Assembly (NCBI RefSeq): GCF_014199985.1
Contig: NZ_JACHOS010000014.1
Coordinates: 1-64,000, forward strand
Length of the DNA: 64,000 nt
Direction of reading: 5' to 3'
DNA from: Methylorubrum rhodesianum
GTDB lineage: Bacteria > Pseudomonadota > Alphaproteobacteria > Rhizobiales > Beijerinckiaceae
Below are positions 43,192 through 52,367 of the stretch, piece by piece. A program made the position numbers and the translations under genes. The number at the start of each line of letters is the position of its first letter. Position 1 is the first letter of the stretch. Below the pieces are notes generated by a model, which was not told the origin of the DNA, did no database searches, and worked only from the letters and a program-made list of their open reading frames with translations.

Positions 43192-45492
43192 ATGTCCGTG
43201 TCAGGAGCCCACGACAGCACCCTCGTCACCCTCTCGATCCTCATCGCGACGGTCGCCTCCTACACCGCCCTTGATCTCGCAGGCCGCATCCGGGCCGCGA
43301 CGGGCTGGGCGGCGCATGCATGGCTCGCGACCGCAGCCCTGGCCATGGGTGGTGGCATCTGGGCCATGCACTTCGTCGCCATGCTCGCCTTCAGCATGCC
43401 GGGCATGGAGGCGCACTACGACCTCAGCCTCACGCTCCTCTCGCTGATCGTGCCGGTCGCGGTCACCGGGATCGGCTTCGCCGTCGTGAACCAGCCCAGG
43501 AGGAGCCGCTTCGCTCTCGTTGCAAGCGGCCTTCTCATGGGTATCGGCATCGCGGCCATGCACTACACCGGCATGGCCGCGATGCATGTGCCCGCCTCCC
43601 TGCGCTACGACGCGCTGTGGGTGGCCGTCTCGATCCTGATCGCGGTCGGAGCCTCGACCATCGCGCTCTGGCTGGCCTTCAAGAACACGGGGCTGGTGCA
43701 AAAGCTCGTGGCCGCAGGTGTGATGGGCGTTGCGGTCTCGGGCATGCACTACACGGCCATGTATGCCGCCGCCTTCACCGCTCACGGCGTGACTGACGGC
43801 GGGCATGGCTATGCAAGCATCGGCCAGACGAACCTCGCCCTCGCCGTCGCCGCCACCACGTTCTTGATCCTGTTCCTCTCGCTGATCGCGGCCATGTTCG
43901 ACCGGCGCTTCGCTGTGCTCGCCGAACGGGAGGCCGTAGCCTTGCGCCGGAGCGAGGAGCAGTTCCGGGCGCTCTACCGCAAGACGCCGCTGCCGCTGCA
44001 CGCTCTCGATGCCGAGGGCCGTGTCGAGGAGGTCAGCGACGCTTGGCTCGACCTTCTCGGCTACCCGCGCGAGAGCGTTGTGGGCCGCCCCTTGATCAAC
44101 TTCATGAATGAGGAGTCGGCGCGCCGCCGCGTTCAGGAGGATTGGCCCAGGCTCCTGGCGACCGGCGCGCTTCGCGACGCCGAGTACCGCTTCGTGACCT
44201 ATCTCGGCGAGCCCCTTGACGTTCTCCTGTCCTCGCAAGTCGAGCGCGACGCGCAGGGCGCGTTCCTGCGCACGCTTGGCGGCATCGTCGATGTGACCGC
44301 CAGACGACGTGCGGAGGAGGCGCTGCGGCAGGCCCAGAAGATGGAGGCCGTTGGACGCCTCACCGGCGGCATCGCGCACGACTTCAACAACCTGCTTGCC
44401 GTGGTGATCGCCAATCTCGATCTCCTGCGCAAGCGCCTGCCCGACGACCCCAGGCTCACGCGCCTTGTCGAGCACGCGATCCAAGGGGCTGAGCGGGGAG
44501 CCTCGTTGACGCAGCGCATGCTGTCCTTTGCACGGCGGCAGAGTCTGAGGCCCAAGCCCGTCTGTCCCCCGGATCTTGTGCGAGGCATGGAGGATCTGCT
44601 TCGCCGCTCCATCGGTCCGCAGGTGCAGATCGAGACGCACTTCCCTCTGGGATTGCCCTACGCCTATGCGGACGCCAACCAGCTTGAACTGGCGCTGTTG
44701 AACCTCGTCGTGAACGCGAGGGACGCCATGCCCAATGGCGGCACCATCACGGTCGGCGCGCGCGAGCAGACGATTGGAGCCGATCAGGTGCGCGGTCTCT
44801 CGCCGGGCCAGTACGTCTGCCTCTGGGTAACGGACACGGGCACGGGCATGGACGAGGTCACCCTGGGACAAGCCATGGAGCCGTTCTTCACGACGAAGGG
44901 CGTGGGCCAGGGAACCGGCCTCGGACTGTCCATGGTGCATGGCCTTGCCGAGCAGTCTGGTGGAGCCCTGGTTCTCAAGAGCCGCGTGGGCGCGGGAACG
45001 ACCGCTGAGGTCTGGCTTCCGGTTGCCGAAACCGGAGAGGAGACCGAAGAGATCGCGGCTGACCCGGTCCAGAAGGTTGGTGCAGCGACGCGCTCGCTGA
45101 CAGTTCTGGCGGTCGATGATGACGCCCTTGTCCTGGCGAACACAGCGGCGATGCTCGACGACCTCGGGCATGTGGTCCTCGAAGCCTCGTCCGGAGAGGA
45201 GGCGCTGACCCTCCTGCGAAGGGGCCGCAAGGTCGATCTGGTGATCACGGATTACGCCATGCCGGGCATGACGGGCCAGCACCTCGCGGAGGCGATCAGG
45301 GCTGAGTGGCCGCGCATCCCGATCCTTCTTGCGACGGGCTATGCGGAGGTGGCGCAGGAGGGCCACCTCGCGCTGCCTCGGCTGAACAAGCCCTACCAAC
45401 AAGCCGATCTCGCTCGCGCGGTCGCGGACTGCCTCATGCACGAGGACGAAGCAGATCGGGTTGTCGCGTTCCGGCCCGTGCGGGGCGGGTGA
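43192..45492 (+). CDS. MHYT-PAS hybrid sensor histidine kinase
   Basis: A 766-residue inner-membrane kinase. Seven membrane helices form an MHYT domain (about 5-225) with the repeated motif GIWAMHFVAM, AAMHYTGMAAMH and SGMHYTAMYA, thought to bind copper and sense a gas such as O2, CO or NO. It is followed by PAS (about 255-370), HisKA (IAHDFNNLLAV), HATPase (DTGTGMDE, GQGTGLGLSM) and a C-terminal receiver (AVDDDALV, ITDYAMPGMTG, LNKPY). The upstream in-frame start at 43072 lacks domain support; 43192 has GGAGGCGAG. It sits alone between gbdR and a porin. Confidence 0.88.
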   Translation: MSVSGAHDSTLVTLSILIATVASYTALDLAGRIRAATGWAAHAWLATAALAMGGGIWAMHFVAMLAFSMPGMEAHYDLSLTLLSLIVPVAVTGIGFAVVNQPRRSRFALVASGLLMGIGIAAMHYTGMAAMHVPASLRYDALWVAVSILIAVGASTIALWLAFKNTGLVQKLVAAGVMGVAVSGMHYTAMYAAAFTAHGVTDGGHGYASIGQTNLALAVAATTFLILFLSLIAAMFDRRFAVLAEREAVALRRSEEQFRALYRKTPLPLHALDAEGRVEEVSDAWLDLLGYPRESVVGRPLINFMNEESARRRVQEDWPRLLATGALRDAEYRFVTYLGEPLDVLLSSQVERDAQGAFLRTLGGIVDVTARRRAEEALRQAQKMEAVGRLTGGIAHDFNNLLAVVIANLDLLRKRLPDDPRLTRLVEHAIQGAERGASLTQRMLSFARRQSLRPKPVCPPDLVRGMEDLLRRSIGPQVQIETHFPLGLPYAYADANQLELALLNLVVNARDAMPNGGTITVGAREQTIGADQVRGLSPGQYVCLWVTDTGTGMDEVTLGQAMEPFFTTKGVGQGTGLGLSMVHGLAEQSGGALVLKSRVGAGTTAEVWLPVAETGEETEEIAADPVQKVGAATRSLTVLAVDDDALVLANTAAMLDDLGHVVLEASSGEEALTLLRRGRKVDLVITDYAMPGMTGQHLAEAIRAEWPRIPILLATGYAEVAQEGHLALPRLNKPYQQADLARAVADCLMHEDEADRVVAFRPVRGG

Positions 45493-45513
45493 GCCCGACG
45501 ACTTCAGGCTGAA

Positions 45514-45552
45514 CGGGCGCACTGATCGGCTAGCACGAGTGCGCCCGTTTCT
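45514..45552 (+). terminator. Rho-independent terminator of the MHYT kinase gene
   Basis: CGGGCGCACT and AGTGCGCCCG form a 10-bp stem with a 14-base loop, followed by TTTCTT, 21 bases after the stop codon. Confidence 0.8.
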
Positions 45553-45740
45553 TGGCCACGGCCAGAGCCCGCATTTTGGGCGAACCCCTCACAAGCCGGA
45601 CTTCCGCGAAAGGCTGCAAGCGGCTCCCCGCATGGGCAGGCTGACGGGCATGGACCTTATGGCGGGCCTCACGGAACTCTCAGTGACCGCCCATGCCGCG
45701 GCTTGCCACGTCAGCACAGCGGGTTTTGTGCTGAAAGCGC

Positions 45741-47069
45741 TTAGAAGTAATAGCCGATATTCATGATGAACCGTGACTTCCACCGGTTCTCGCCGCCCTG
45801 GGCGAGGCCGTTGTTGAATTCGCCGACGCCGACATAGGGATCGTTCCGGCCGATGGCGGCCTCGGTGTAGATGATCAGGTTCGGATCCGCCGTGAGGGTC
45901 CAGGCTCCGCCGAGCGTGAAGCGCTCGCTCGCCTTGAAGCTCGCCTTGTCCTTGTAGAAGGCGCTGTAGCCGACGAAGGGCACCACGGTGAACGGGCCGA
46001 TCGGATCGGGCACCTTGTAGGTCACTTCCGCCGAGACGAAGTTGCCGCGCGCGGCGAGATTGTACGAGAAATCGAAGCCGCCCACCGTGACGAGATCGTT
46101 GCGGAAGGGATTCTTCGGATCGATATCCTGCCGCACGTAGATCGCCTTGAAGCCCCAGGGGCCATAGGTGCCCAGCGCGTGCAGGCCCTCGAGTTGCTTG
46201 GTGCCGGTCTGGCGCGTGTCGAAATTGTAGATCTCCGAGTGCCAGATCGAGGCGCCGAAGGCGAGCGAGGTGGTCTCGTTCTTGAGAACGAAGTACTCCG
46301 CTCGGCCGATGAACATGTTCTGTTCGGCGTTGCTGGTTCCGTTCGTGACGTAGGGGTCGGCGCGGACGATGTTCGTTGAGTAGCGCGCGCTGTCGAGGCT
46401 CAGACCGAAGGCGTTCGGGTTGGCGCCGGGATAGAACCCGACCTGATAGTTGAAATCCGGCTCGACATGGGAAAATTTGACGCCGAAATTGTAGACCTCC
46501 TCCAGCCCCATGGTGAAGCCGAGGGTTTCGAGAAAACTCGTCCCGAAATATGGGGTCAGGCCGAACGGCGACTGGTTGAGACCGAAGGTAATGCTGTCTT
46601 CCAGGGTGAATTTGTAGCCGAGATAGGCCCACATCGGGAAGTGGACCTCGCCCGGATTGCCGCGGTAGCCGTTGCGGGGGCCGTAGATCGAGCTGCCACC
46701 ATAGAACCGATACTGTGCCGCGCCGAAGATCGTGTCGGAATCGTAGGCGGCCTTGAGCGCGAGGGTGTCGAAGTCGAAGTTCTCCCGCGCCTTGCGGACG
46801 CCGCCGCGGCTGGCATCGTCGAAGCGCCAGTCGTATCGGGCGCGGATGGCACCACCGAAGGTGAAGGTGCCCGCGTCGGTCTTGCTCTTCGGCGGGGCCA
46901 AGCCGAAATCGGTGCGGGGTTCGGGCACGACCACAGGTTGCTCGCGGTTGACCTGGCTCGGCTCGGCATCGACCTCGACCGGGCCCTGCGCCTGGGCCGC
47001 GGCGATCGAGGGGCACAGCATCATCCCCGCGGCACAGGCCACGAGGGCAGCCGCCAAACCATTCGCCAT
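45741..47069 (-). CDS. Outer-membrane beta-barrel porin
   Basis: A 442-residue protein with a signal peptide (about 1-26, ending AAAQA), a short periplasmic section, and a C-terminal barrel with alternating aromatic strands, ending NIGYYF with the terminal Phe required for barrel assembly. Repeated short turns such as GFYPGANPNAFG and GYSAFYKDK fit a family of alphaproteobacterial porins. It lies immediately beside the betaine ABC importer on the same strand, so a role in substrate entry is likely but unproven. The ATG at 47069 is preferred over the GTG at 47072 because GGTGGGGACGTG precedes it. Confidence 0.8.
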   Translation of the reverse strand: MANGLAAALVACAAGMMLCPSIAAAQAQGPVEVDAEPSQVNREQPVVVPEPRTDFGLAPPKSKTDAGTFTFGGAIRARYDWRFDDASRGGVRKARENFDFDTLALKAAYDSDTIFGAAQYRFYGGSSIYGPRNGYRGNPGEVHFPMWAYLGYKFTLEDSITFGLNQSPFGLTPYFGTSFLETLGFTMGLEEVYNFGVKFSHVEPDFNYQVGFYPGANPNAFGLSLDSARYSTNIVRADPYVTNGTSNAEQNMFIGRAEYFVLKNETTSLAFGASIWHSEIYNFDTRQTGTKQLEGLHALGTYGPWGFKAIYVRQDIDPKNPFRNDLVTVGGFDFSYNLAARGNFVSAEVTYKVPDPIGPFTVVPFVGYSAFYKDKASFKASERFTLGGAWTLTADPNLIIYTEAAIGRNDPYVGVGEFNNGLAQGGENRWKSRFIMNIGYYF

Positions 47070-47148
47070 CACGTCCCCACCCCTCGACTGAACCGCCGAT
47101 CCGCCGTCCCAGCTGTTCTCAGTCCTTCCCGGACCCGAATGACGGGCG

Positions 47149-47985
47149 TTACTTCAGCCAGCCATCGACCGTCGCGCGGTTCCGCGCGATCCACTTCGCG
47201 GCCGTCTCCTCGGGTTTGGCGCCCTTCTCCTCGTTCTCGGCCATCACGGCTTCCTCGTCCTTGATGGTGAGCTTGAACTTCTGCAGGATGCCGTAGACCT
47301 CGGGCATGTCCTCCTTGAGTCCCTTGCGGGCCAACGTGTTCACGCTCTCGGCCTCGCCGAAGCTCTTCTTGGGATCGGCGAGGTATTTCAGGTCGTAGCG
47401 CGCGAACATCCAGTGCGGCGTCCAGGCGGTGACGACGACGTCCTTCTTCTGCCGCACCGCATCCTTCAGTGCGCTGGTCATCGTGGCATCGCTGCCGTCG
47501 AGAAGCTTGACCTTGAGGCCGTAGGCCTTGATCGCCGCCTCTGAGCTCTTCATCACGCCGGCGCCGGGATCGATGCCGATGACCCGGCCGTCGACCTCGG
47601 ACGCCCTGGTCGCGAGATCCTCGATCGAGTTGAGCGGCGACGAGGCGGGCACGGCCCAGCCGATCCTGGCCCCCGTGACATTGGGACCGATCAGTTCGAG
47701 ACGGTTCTTCAGCTTCTCGTAATAGGCGCCCTGCGTGACGGGCAGCCAGGCGGCGACGCTCGCATCCGCGTCGCCCGAGGCCACCGCCTGCCACATCGCG
47801 GCGGCGGCGAGCGGGATCGTCTTGACCTGATAGCCTTTCTCCTCAAGGGCGAGCTTGAGAATATTGGTCGCCACCACGGCGTCGGCCCATTCCACGTAGG
47901 CGATTCGAACCTGCTTGCCCGCCGCCTCGGCCGGCGTCTGGATCAGGGCGAGGCAGGCCACCATCCCAAATATCGGAGCGCGCAT
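47149..47985 (-). CDS. proX: Glycine betaine ABC transporter, periplasmic binding protein (ProX/OpuAC type)
   Basis: A 278-residue binding protein with a signal peptide (about 1-22, ending AEA). The OpuAC domain shows VRIAYVEWADAVVATN, AAAAMWQAVASGDADASVAAWLP and VVTAWTPHWMFARYDLKYL, where Trp and Tyr residues form the aromatic cage for quaternary amines. It delivers glycine betaine or similar to the ProWV permease. It has its own upstream region (47986-48166) and lies downstream of proW. Confidence 0.87.
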   Translation of the reverse strand: MRAPIFGMVACLALIQTPAEAAGKQVRIAYVEWADAVVATNILKLALEEKGYQVKTIPLAAAAMWQAVASGDADASVAAWLPVTQGAYYEKLKNRLELIGPNVTGARIGWAVPASSPLNSIEDLATRASEVDGRVIGIDPGAGVMKSSEAAIKAYGLKVKLLDGSDATMTSALKDAVRQKKDVVVTAWTPHWMFARYDLKYLADPKKSFGEAESVNTLARKGLKEDMPEVYGILQKFKLTIKDEEAVMAENEEKGAKPEETAAKWIARNRATVDGWLK

Positions 47986-48120
47986 CGACGAAACCTTTCA
48001 GGTGGGCTGAGGACACATATCGACCGTCGACTGAACTTTCAGGTTCAGAATTTCGTCGCGCAGCTCGGATTGCAGATTTGATCAGAATTGATTCGTTTTT
48101 ATATCGCCCACTCATCTCAA

Positions 48121-48151
48121 CCCGGGAAACAAGGCGATCTTGCTTCCCCGG
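48121..48151 (-). terminator. Stem-loop after proW
   Basis: CCCGGGAA and TTCCCCGG, with an inner AAG/CTT pairing, form a hairpin directly behind the proW stop (minus strand). It is followed by TTGAGATG rather than a T-run, so termination is probable but weak. Confidence 0.45.
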
Positions 48152-48166
48152 CTGAAGGCGTGCGCT

Positions 48167-49018
48167 TCAGGCGACACCGTGGGGACGGGCGCGGGCGGCG
48201 AGCGCCTGGGTCGCCCGGTCGAGGATGACGGCGACGATCACGATGCCGATGCCCGCTTCGAACCCGGCGCCGGCCTCGAGGCGCTGGATCGATTGCCAGA
48301 CCGCACGGCCGAGACCGCCGGCCCCGATCATGGCGGCGATGACCACCATCGAGAGGGCGAGCATCATGGTCTGGTTCACGCCCGCCATGATGGTCGGCAA
48401 TGCCAGCGGCAGCTGGACCTTGAACAGCTTCTGCGTCGCCGAGCCGCCGAAGGCATCCGAAGCCTCGACGAGTTCCGAAGGCACGTTGCGGATGCCGAGC
48501 GCCGTCAGTCGGATCACCGGCGGCACGGAGAACACGATGGTCGCGAAGCAGGCGGAGACCGCGCCGAGCCCGAAGAAGGGCAGGGCAGGGATCAGGTAGA
48601 CGAAGCTCGGCAGCGTCTGCATCATGTCGAGCACCGGCGAGAACACCCGCCACGCGCGTCGGCTCAAGGCGAACCAGATCCCGACCGGAATGCCGATCAC
48701 GAGCGCGGCCAGCGTCGCGAGGATGACGAGCACCAGCGTCTCGACCGTCGCCTGCCAGAGCCGCAGGTTCCAGAGGAACAGCAGCCCCGCGAGGGTCAGC
48801 AGCCCGACCTTCCGCCCGCCGATCTTGGTGGTGACGAGCGCCGCTGCCGCGATCGCGAGCCAGGGCGGCACCGCGACGAGGCCGGCGGTCAGCGTCTCGA
48901 TCCAGTCGGAGACGATGCGGCTGACCGCCCGGGTCAGCCAAGAGCCATGCTCGGTGAGCCAGTCGAGGGCGTCGTCGCTGAGCGTGTCGAGGGGAAATTT
49001 GGGGACGTTCCAGTCCAT
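48167..49018 (-). CDS. proW: Glycine betaine ABC transporter permease (ProW type)
   Basis: A 283-residue inner-membrane permease with about six helices. The BPD-type coupling motif occurs in the loop EASDAFGGSATQKLFKVQLPLALPTIMAG. The N-terminus MDWNVPKFPLDTLSDDALDW matches the soluble lead found in ProW proteins. It forms the channel with ProV. Its first 85 bases overlap the proV 3' end in another frame. Confidence 0.88.
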   Translation of the reverse strand: MDWNVPKFPLDTLSDDALDWLTEHGSWLTRAVSRIVSDWIETLTAGLVAVPPWLAIAAAALVTTKIGGRKVGLLTLAGLLFLWNLRLWQATVETLVLVILATLAALVIGIPVGIWFALSRRAWRVFSPVLDMMQTLPSFVYLIPALPFFGLGAVSACFATIVFSVPPVIRLTALGIRNVPSELVEASDAFGGSATQKLFKVQLPLALPTIMAGVNQTMMLALSMVVIAAMIGAGGLGRAVWQSIQRLEAGAGFEAGIGIVIVAVILDRATQALAARARPHGVA

Positions 49019-50250
49019 CGCTCCGCTCCTGCCGGCTTGGATTGTGACGAGAGGAGGCCGACTTGCGGCCCGTGCGCACCCGGGCGCGAAGCGAGGGCCC
49101 GCACGGCATCCCGGCTCGTGATCGGACCGATCAGGCGTCCGTCCGACGCGACGACGGCAACGGATCCCTCGGAGGCGATCCGGCCCAGAACCGTCTCGAG
49201 GCGGGCCTCCGCCTCCACGACGCCGGGCTCGAGATCGAGCAGGCCGGTCAGCGCGTCGCCGGGTCGGGCGGCGGCGATCCTGTCGGCGCGGACGCGGCCG
49301 ACGAAGCGGCCGTCGCGGTCGGCGACGAGCCACGCGTCGCCGCCGGCCTGCGCCGTCCGAGCCCGCGCCTCGGCCACGGTCTGCGTCGGCGAAAGCACGA
49401 TCGCCGTGCGGTCGGCGACGTGCTCGGCCCGCATCACCGCCGCGAGGTCGATATGCTCCACGAAGCGGCGGACATACTCGGTCGCCGGGCGGGCCACGAC
49501 CTCCTCGGGCTGGCCGATCTGCACCACCTCGCCATCCTTCATGAGGACGATGCGGCCACCGAGCGCCACGGCCTCGTCGAGGTCGTGCGAGACGAAAACG
49601 ATGGTCTTCTTCAGCTTGCGCTGCAATTCGCGCAGCTCCGCCTGCATGTCCCGGCGGATCAGCGGGTCGAGGGCGCTGAAGGCTTCGTCCATCAGCAGGA
49701 TGTCGGCATCCGCCGCCAGCGCCCGCGCGAGGCCCGCCCGCTGCTGCATGCCGCCGGACAGCTCGTGCGGATACTTGCTCTCCCAGCCTTTCAGGCCGAC
49801 GAGCTCGATCGCCCGCATCGCGCAATCGATGCGCTGCTTGGCCGGAACGTTCCTGATCTCGAGACCGAAGCTGACATTCGACAGGATGGTGCGATTGGGG
49901 AGCAGCGCGAAATGCTGGAACACCATGCCGAAGGTCTTCTGGCGGAACGCCAGCAGCTCCTTGCGGTCGAGCCGGGTGACATCGACGTCGTCGACGAGAA
50001 TCCGGCCGCAGGTCGGCTCGACGAGCCGGTTCATGCACCGCAGGAGGGTCGACTTGCCCGAGCCGGACAGACCCATGAGGATGAGGATCTCGCCCTCATG
50101 CACTTCGAAGGAGATATTGCACAGTCCGACGACCGCACCGCAGGCCTCGGCGACGTCAGCCTTGCGCTTTCCTTGAGAAATCAGATCGACAGCTTCGACA
50201 TGATTTGCGCCGAAGATCTTGCTGACGCTCTCTAAGGTAATGCGGCCCAT
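48934..50250 (-). CDS. proV: Glycine betaine ABC transporter ATPase with CBS domains (ProV type)
   Basis: A 438-residue ATPase. Walker A is GLSGSGKST (about 60-68), signature LSGGMQQRAGLARAL, Walker B ILLMDEAFSALD, switch His in FVSHDLDEA. Two CBS domains (about 280-400) follow; in OpuA-type transporters they sense ionic strength or cyclic-di-AMP. The final about 28 residues (from RWTGTSP onward) are encoded by proW sequence read in another frame and look non-native (see findings). First gene of the proVWX group. Confidence 0.88.
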   Translation of the reverse strand: MGRITLESVSKIFGANHVEAVDLISQGKRKADVAEACGAVVGLCNISFEVHEGEILILMGLSGSGKSTLLRCMNRLVEPTCGRILVDDVDVTRLDRKELLAFRQKTFGMVFQHFALLPNRTILSNVSFGLEIRNVPAKQRIDCAMRAIELVGLKGWESKYPHELSGGMQQRAGLARALAADADILLMDEAFSALDPLIRRDMQAELRELQRKLKKTIVFVSHDLDEAVALGGRIVLMKDGEVVQIGQPEEVVARPATEYVRRFVEHIDLAAVMRAEHVADRTAIVLSPTQTVAEARARTAQAGGDAWLVADRDGRFVGRVRADRIAAARPGDALTGLLDLEPGVVEAEARLETVLGRIASEGSVAVVASDGRLIGPITSRDAVRALASRPGAHGPQVGLLSSQSKPAGAERWTGTSPNFPSTRSATTPSTGSPSMALG

Positions 50251-50866
50251 GTGCTTCCGACCTCTTAGAGTCGCGCATTCCGCTCATCGCTGCTCGCGCT
50301 GCGGCGGCGCATGGCTTAATCTATGATGATGAGAAGCTAGCGGCAGCGGGCCCGTGGGCTTGTACGGCTGCGACGCTTTTTGCCCGGAAGCCGACACAGG
50401 TGGAAGTTTAGCGTCAAAAATCGTTGCTGCACCGCAGTAATGCTATCAAATACGTCAGATTGAGACATTATTATGCATCGCCTGACTGGAAGTTAAACGC
50501 ACTACAGCAAGCCGGCGACAACCTTGCCGCTGAACAGCCCTCGGTTCGGGGCAAGGATCGTCCGTTCGGGCGGCGGATGAGGAGGGTTCGCTTCTGCAGA
50601 AGAGCGATCGTCAGCCTTGCGAAGGAGCCTCGATTCCAAAGTCCGCAATCGCCCGCACGCGTTTGCACCCCGGGCTCGCCGGGATCAGAACGCGTCCCGG
50701 TGATGGAGCGGGGCAAGCGGGAGACAGGGGAAGGTCCGCGCGCCGAGACCGCGCGACCGGCTCGCCCCCGGCAAGACGTGCGCGAGTCAAAATTTGGCAT
50801 CGAATTCGGCAGTCATGCCGAATGCTTGGATGGAATTGCAGGGAACGCCGAACCCGGGCGCGCGGC
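50251..50866. other. Gene-free stretch of about 600 bases
   Basis: Lies between the divergent-facing ends of proV (5') and fecR (3'). The part 50400-50510 is AT-richer, with no protein frame or RNA recognised. A TonB-dependent receptor, usual after a FecI/FecR pair, is absent. Confidence 0.5.
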
Positions 50867-51847
50867 TCAAGCCTCGATCTTGATCCAGATCCCTGCAGTC
50901 TGGGTCATTTTCAGACCAATAGACCGGGCGAGCGTGTCGAGAGCGACGATGGGCTCAAACAGATTGAAGACGCCCGTCACGCGTCGCTCCGTCACTTCGG
51001 GGCTGAGGCGGATGAAGCCGGCATAGTAGGGGCGGATCAGCTCGACGATGTTCGCGACGGATTCATCGTCGAAGACAGCGAAACCGGTTGTCCAGGACGC
51101 TTCCGCATCGGAATCAATCTTGCTGCGAACGAAGCCGGCGCCATCGTAGCTGAGACGTTCGTTCATGCGGAAGTTCAGCTGACGCCCGCCTCCCTGGAGG
51201 ATGCCGCTGCCTTTCAGCCCGGAGACGGTCAGGCGCGCGTCGCGCCGGTCGAGAACGAAGGTGCCCGGCGACGCATCGAGGCGGATCGAGCCGAGATCAA
51301 CCACGAAAGGGCGCGGGTCACGCTCGGACACGTCGAGCATCATCCGACCGGCGACGAACTCGATGCGCCGCTCGTTCGGCTGGAGCGAGACGTTGATCGA
51401 CGACCGTGGCGCCAGCACGACTTTGCTGCCGTCCGAGAGTTCGAACCGGTCGTGCTCCGCCGTGCGGGTGTATCGATCGTTCAGCAGGTCCTGGAGCGGG
51501 ACGAAACGTTGCAGCGAAGTCGTGCCGACTCCGCCCACAGCGATGAGGCCGACCAAACCGCCGAGGACGGCCCTGCGGTTGCGCGAAGCCATCTGCCCTC
51601 TGATTTGGGAAACCGTACCGCGCGGAAGCCCCGAACGCGCCAGGATGTCGAACGGCTGAAGGCCGCCTGATATGCGCCTCCAGGCTTCGGCATTGCTGGG
51701 CGTGGCGTTGCGCCAGAGATCGAGCTCGCGCAATTGGCGCTCGGTCATCTGTCCGCCGCTTAACGCGACCATCCACTTGATGGCCGACCGACCGCTCTCG
51801 TCGATACGGGAATCGTCGATATCGGCTTGCCGACGAGCCTTTGCCAT
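50867..51847 (-). CDS. FecR-type anti-sigma factor/sigma regulator
   Basis: A 326-residue protein with an N-terminal DUF4880 part (about 15-60; AIKWMVALSGGQMTERQLRELDLWR), a membrane helix (about 92-110; RRAVLGGLVGLIAVGGVG), a periplasmic FecR domain (about 130-235; FELSDGSKVVLAPRSSINV, GRMMLDVSERDPRPFVV) and a C-terminal STN-like stretch (VTGVFNLFEPIVALDTLARSIG). It should control the ECF sigma factor encoded four bases upstream. No receptor gene adjoins it. Confidence 0.85.
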   Translation of the reverse strand: MAKARRQADIDDSRIDESGRSAIKWMVALSGGQMTERQLRELDLWRNATPSNAEAWRRISGGLQPFDILARSGLPRGTVSQIRGQMASRNRRAVLGGLVGLIAVGGVGTTSLQRFVPLQDLLNDRYTRTAEHDRFELSDGSKVVLAPRSSINVSLQPNERRIEFVAGRMMLDVSERDPRPFVVDLGSIRLDASPGTFVLDRRDARLTVSGLKGSGILQGGGRQLNFRMNERLSYDGAGFVRSKIDSDAEASWTTGFAVFDDESVANIVELIRPYYAGFIRLSPEVTERRVTGVFNLFEPIVALDTLARSIGLKMTQTAGIWIKIEA

Positions 51848-51851
51848 CCCC

Positions 51852-52367
51852 TCAACTTTCCATCCGCGTCAGATAGACGGCCGCAAATCCCTGGGTCATG
51901 TACTTGCTCACCGCGCTGAGCGAGACATTGAGTTCCTGGGCGATGTCCTTGTTCGACCTACCATCGATCTGGCTCATCAGGAACGCCGTCCGAGCGCGCG
52001 GCGACAGTTTCGCAAGCACCGCGTCGATCATCTGAAGCGCCTGAACGATGATGAGCCGTTCTTCCGGCGAGACGTCCAAGGCCTCGGGAATGGTCAGGAG
52101 CGCGTCCTCGTAGGCGTTCTGAAGCTTCTTTCGGCGACGGGCCTCGAAGATGATCCGCTTGGCGATCGTGGTCATCATGGCGCGCGGCTCGCGCACGCTC
52201 TCCACGCTCGGCAGGGTCAGGAGCGACACGAAGACATCCGAGACGATGTCCTCGGGGGCGTGAACGGTCCAGGGCTGACGCGCCAGCCAAGATCCGAGCC
52301 AGGAGGAATGCTCCCGGAACAGGGTCTCGATCAGCCTCGAGTTCCGACCGACAACAACGCTTGCCAT
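51852..52367 (-). CDS. ECF sigma factor, FecI type
   Basis: A 171-residue sigma factor. Region 2 (about 10-75) has LFREHSSWLGSWLARQP and PEDIVSDVFVSLL; region 4 (about 110-165) has LSPRARTAFLMSQIDGRSNKDIAQELNVSLSAVSKYM. The ATG at 52367 has GGGGTGT upstream and starts at the domain edge; two further in-frame starts lie upstream. With FecR it forms a cell-surface-signalling pair, usually for iron-siderophore uptake; the target receptor is not seen. Confidence 0.85.
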   Translation of the reverse strand: MASVVVGRNSRLIETLFREHSSWLGSWLARQPWTVHAPEDIVSDVFVSLLTLPSVESVREPRAMMTTIAKRIIFEARRRKKLQNAYEDALLTIPEALDVSPEERLIIVQALQMIDAVLAKLSPRARTAFLMSQIDGRSNKDIAQELNVSLSAVSKYMTQGFAAVYLTRMES

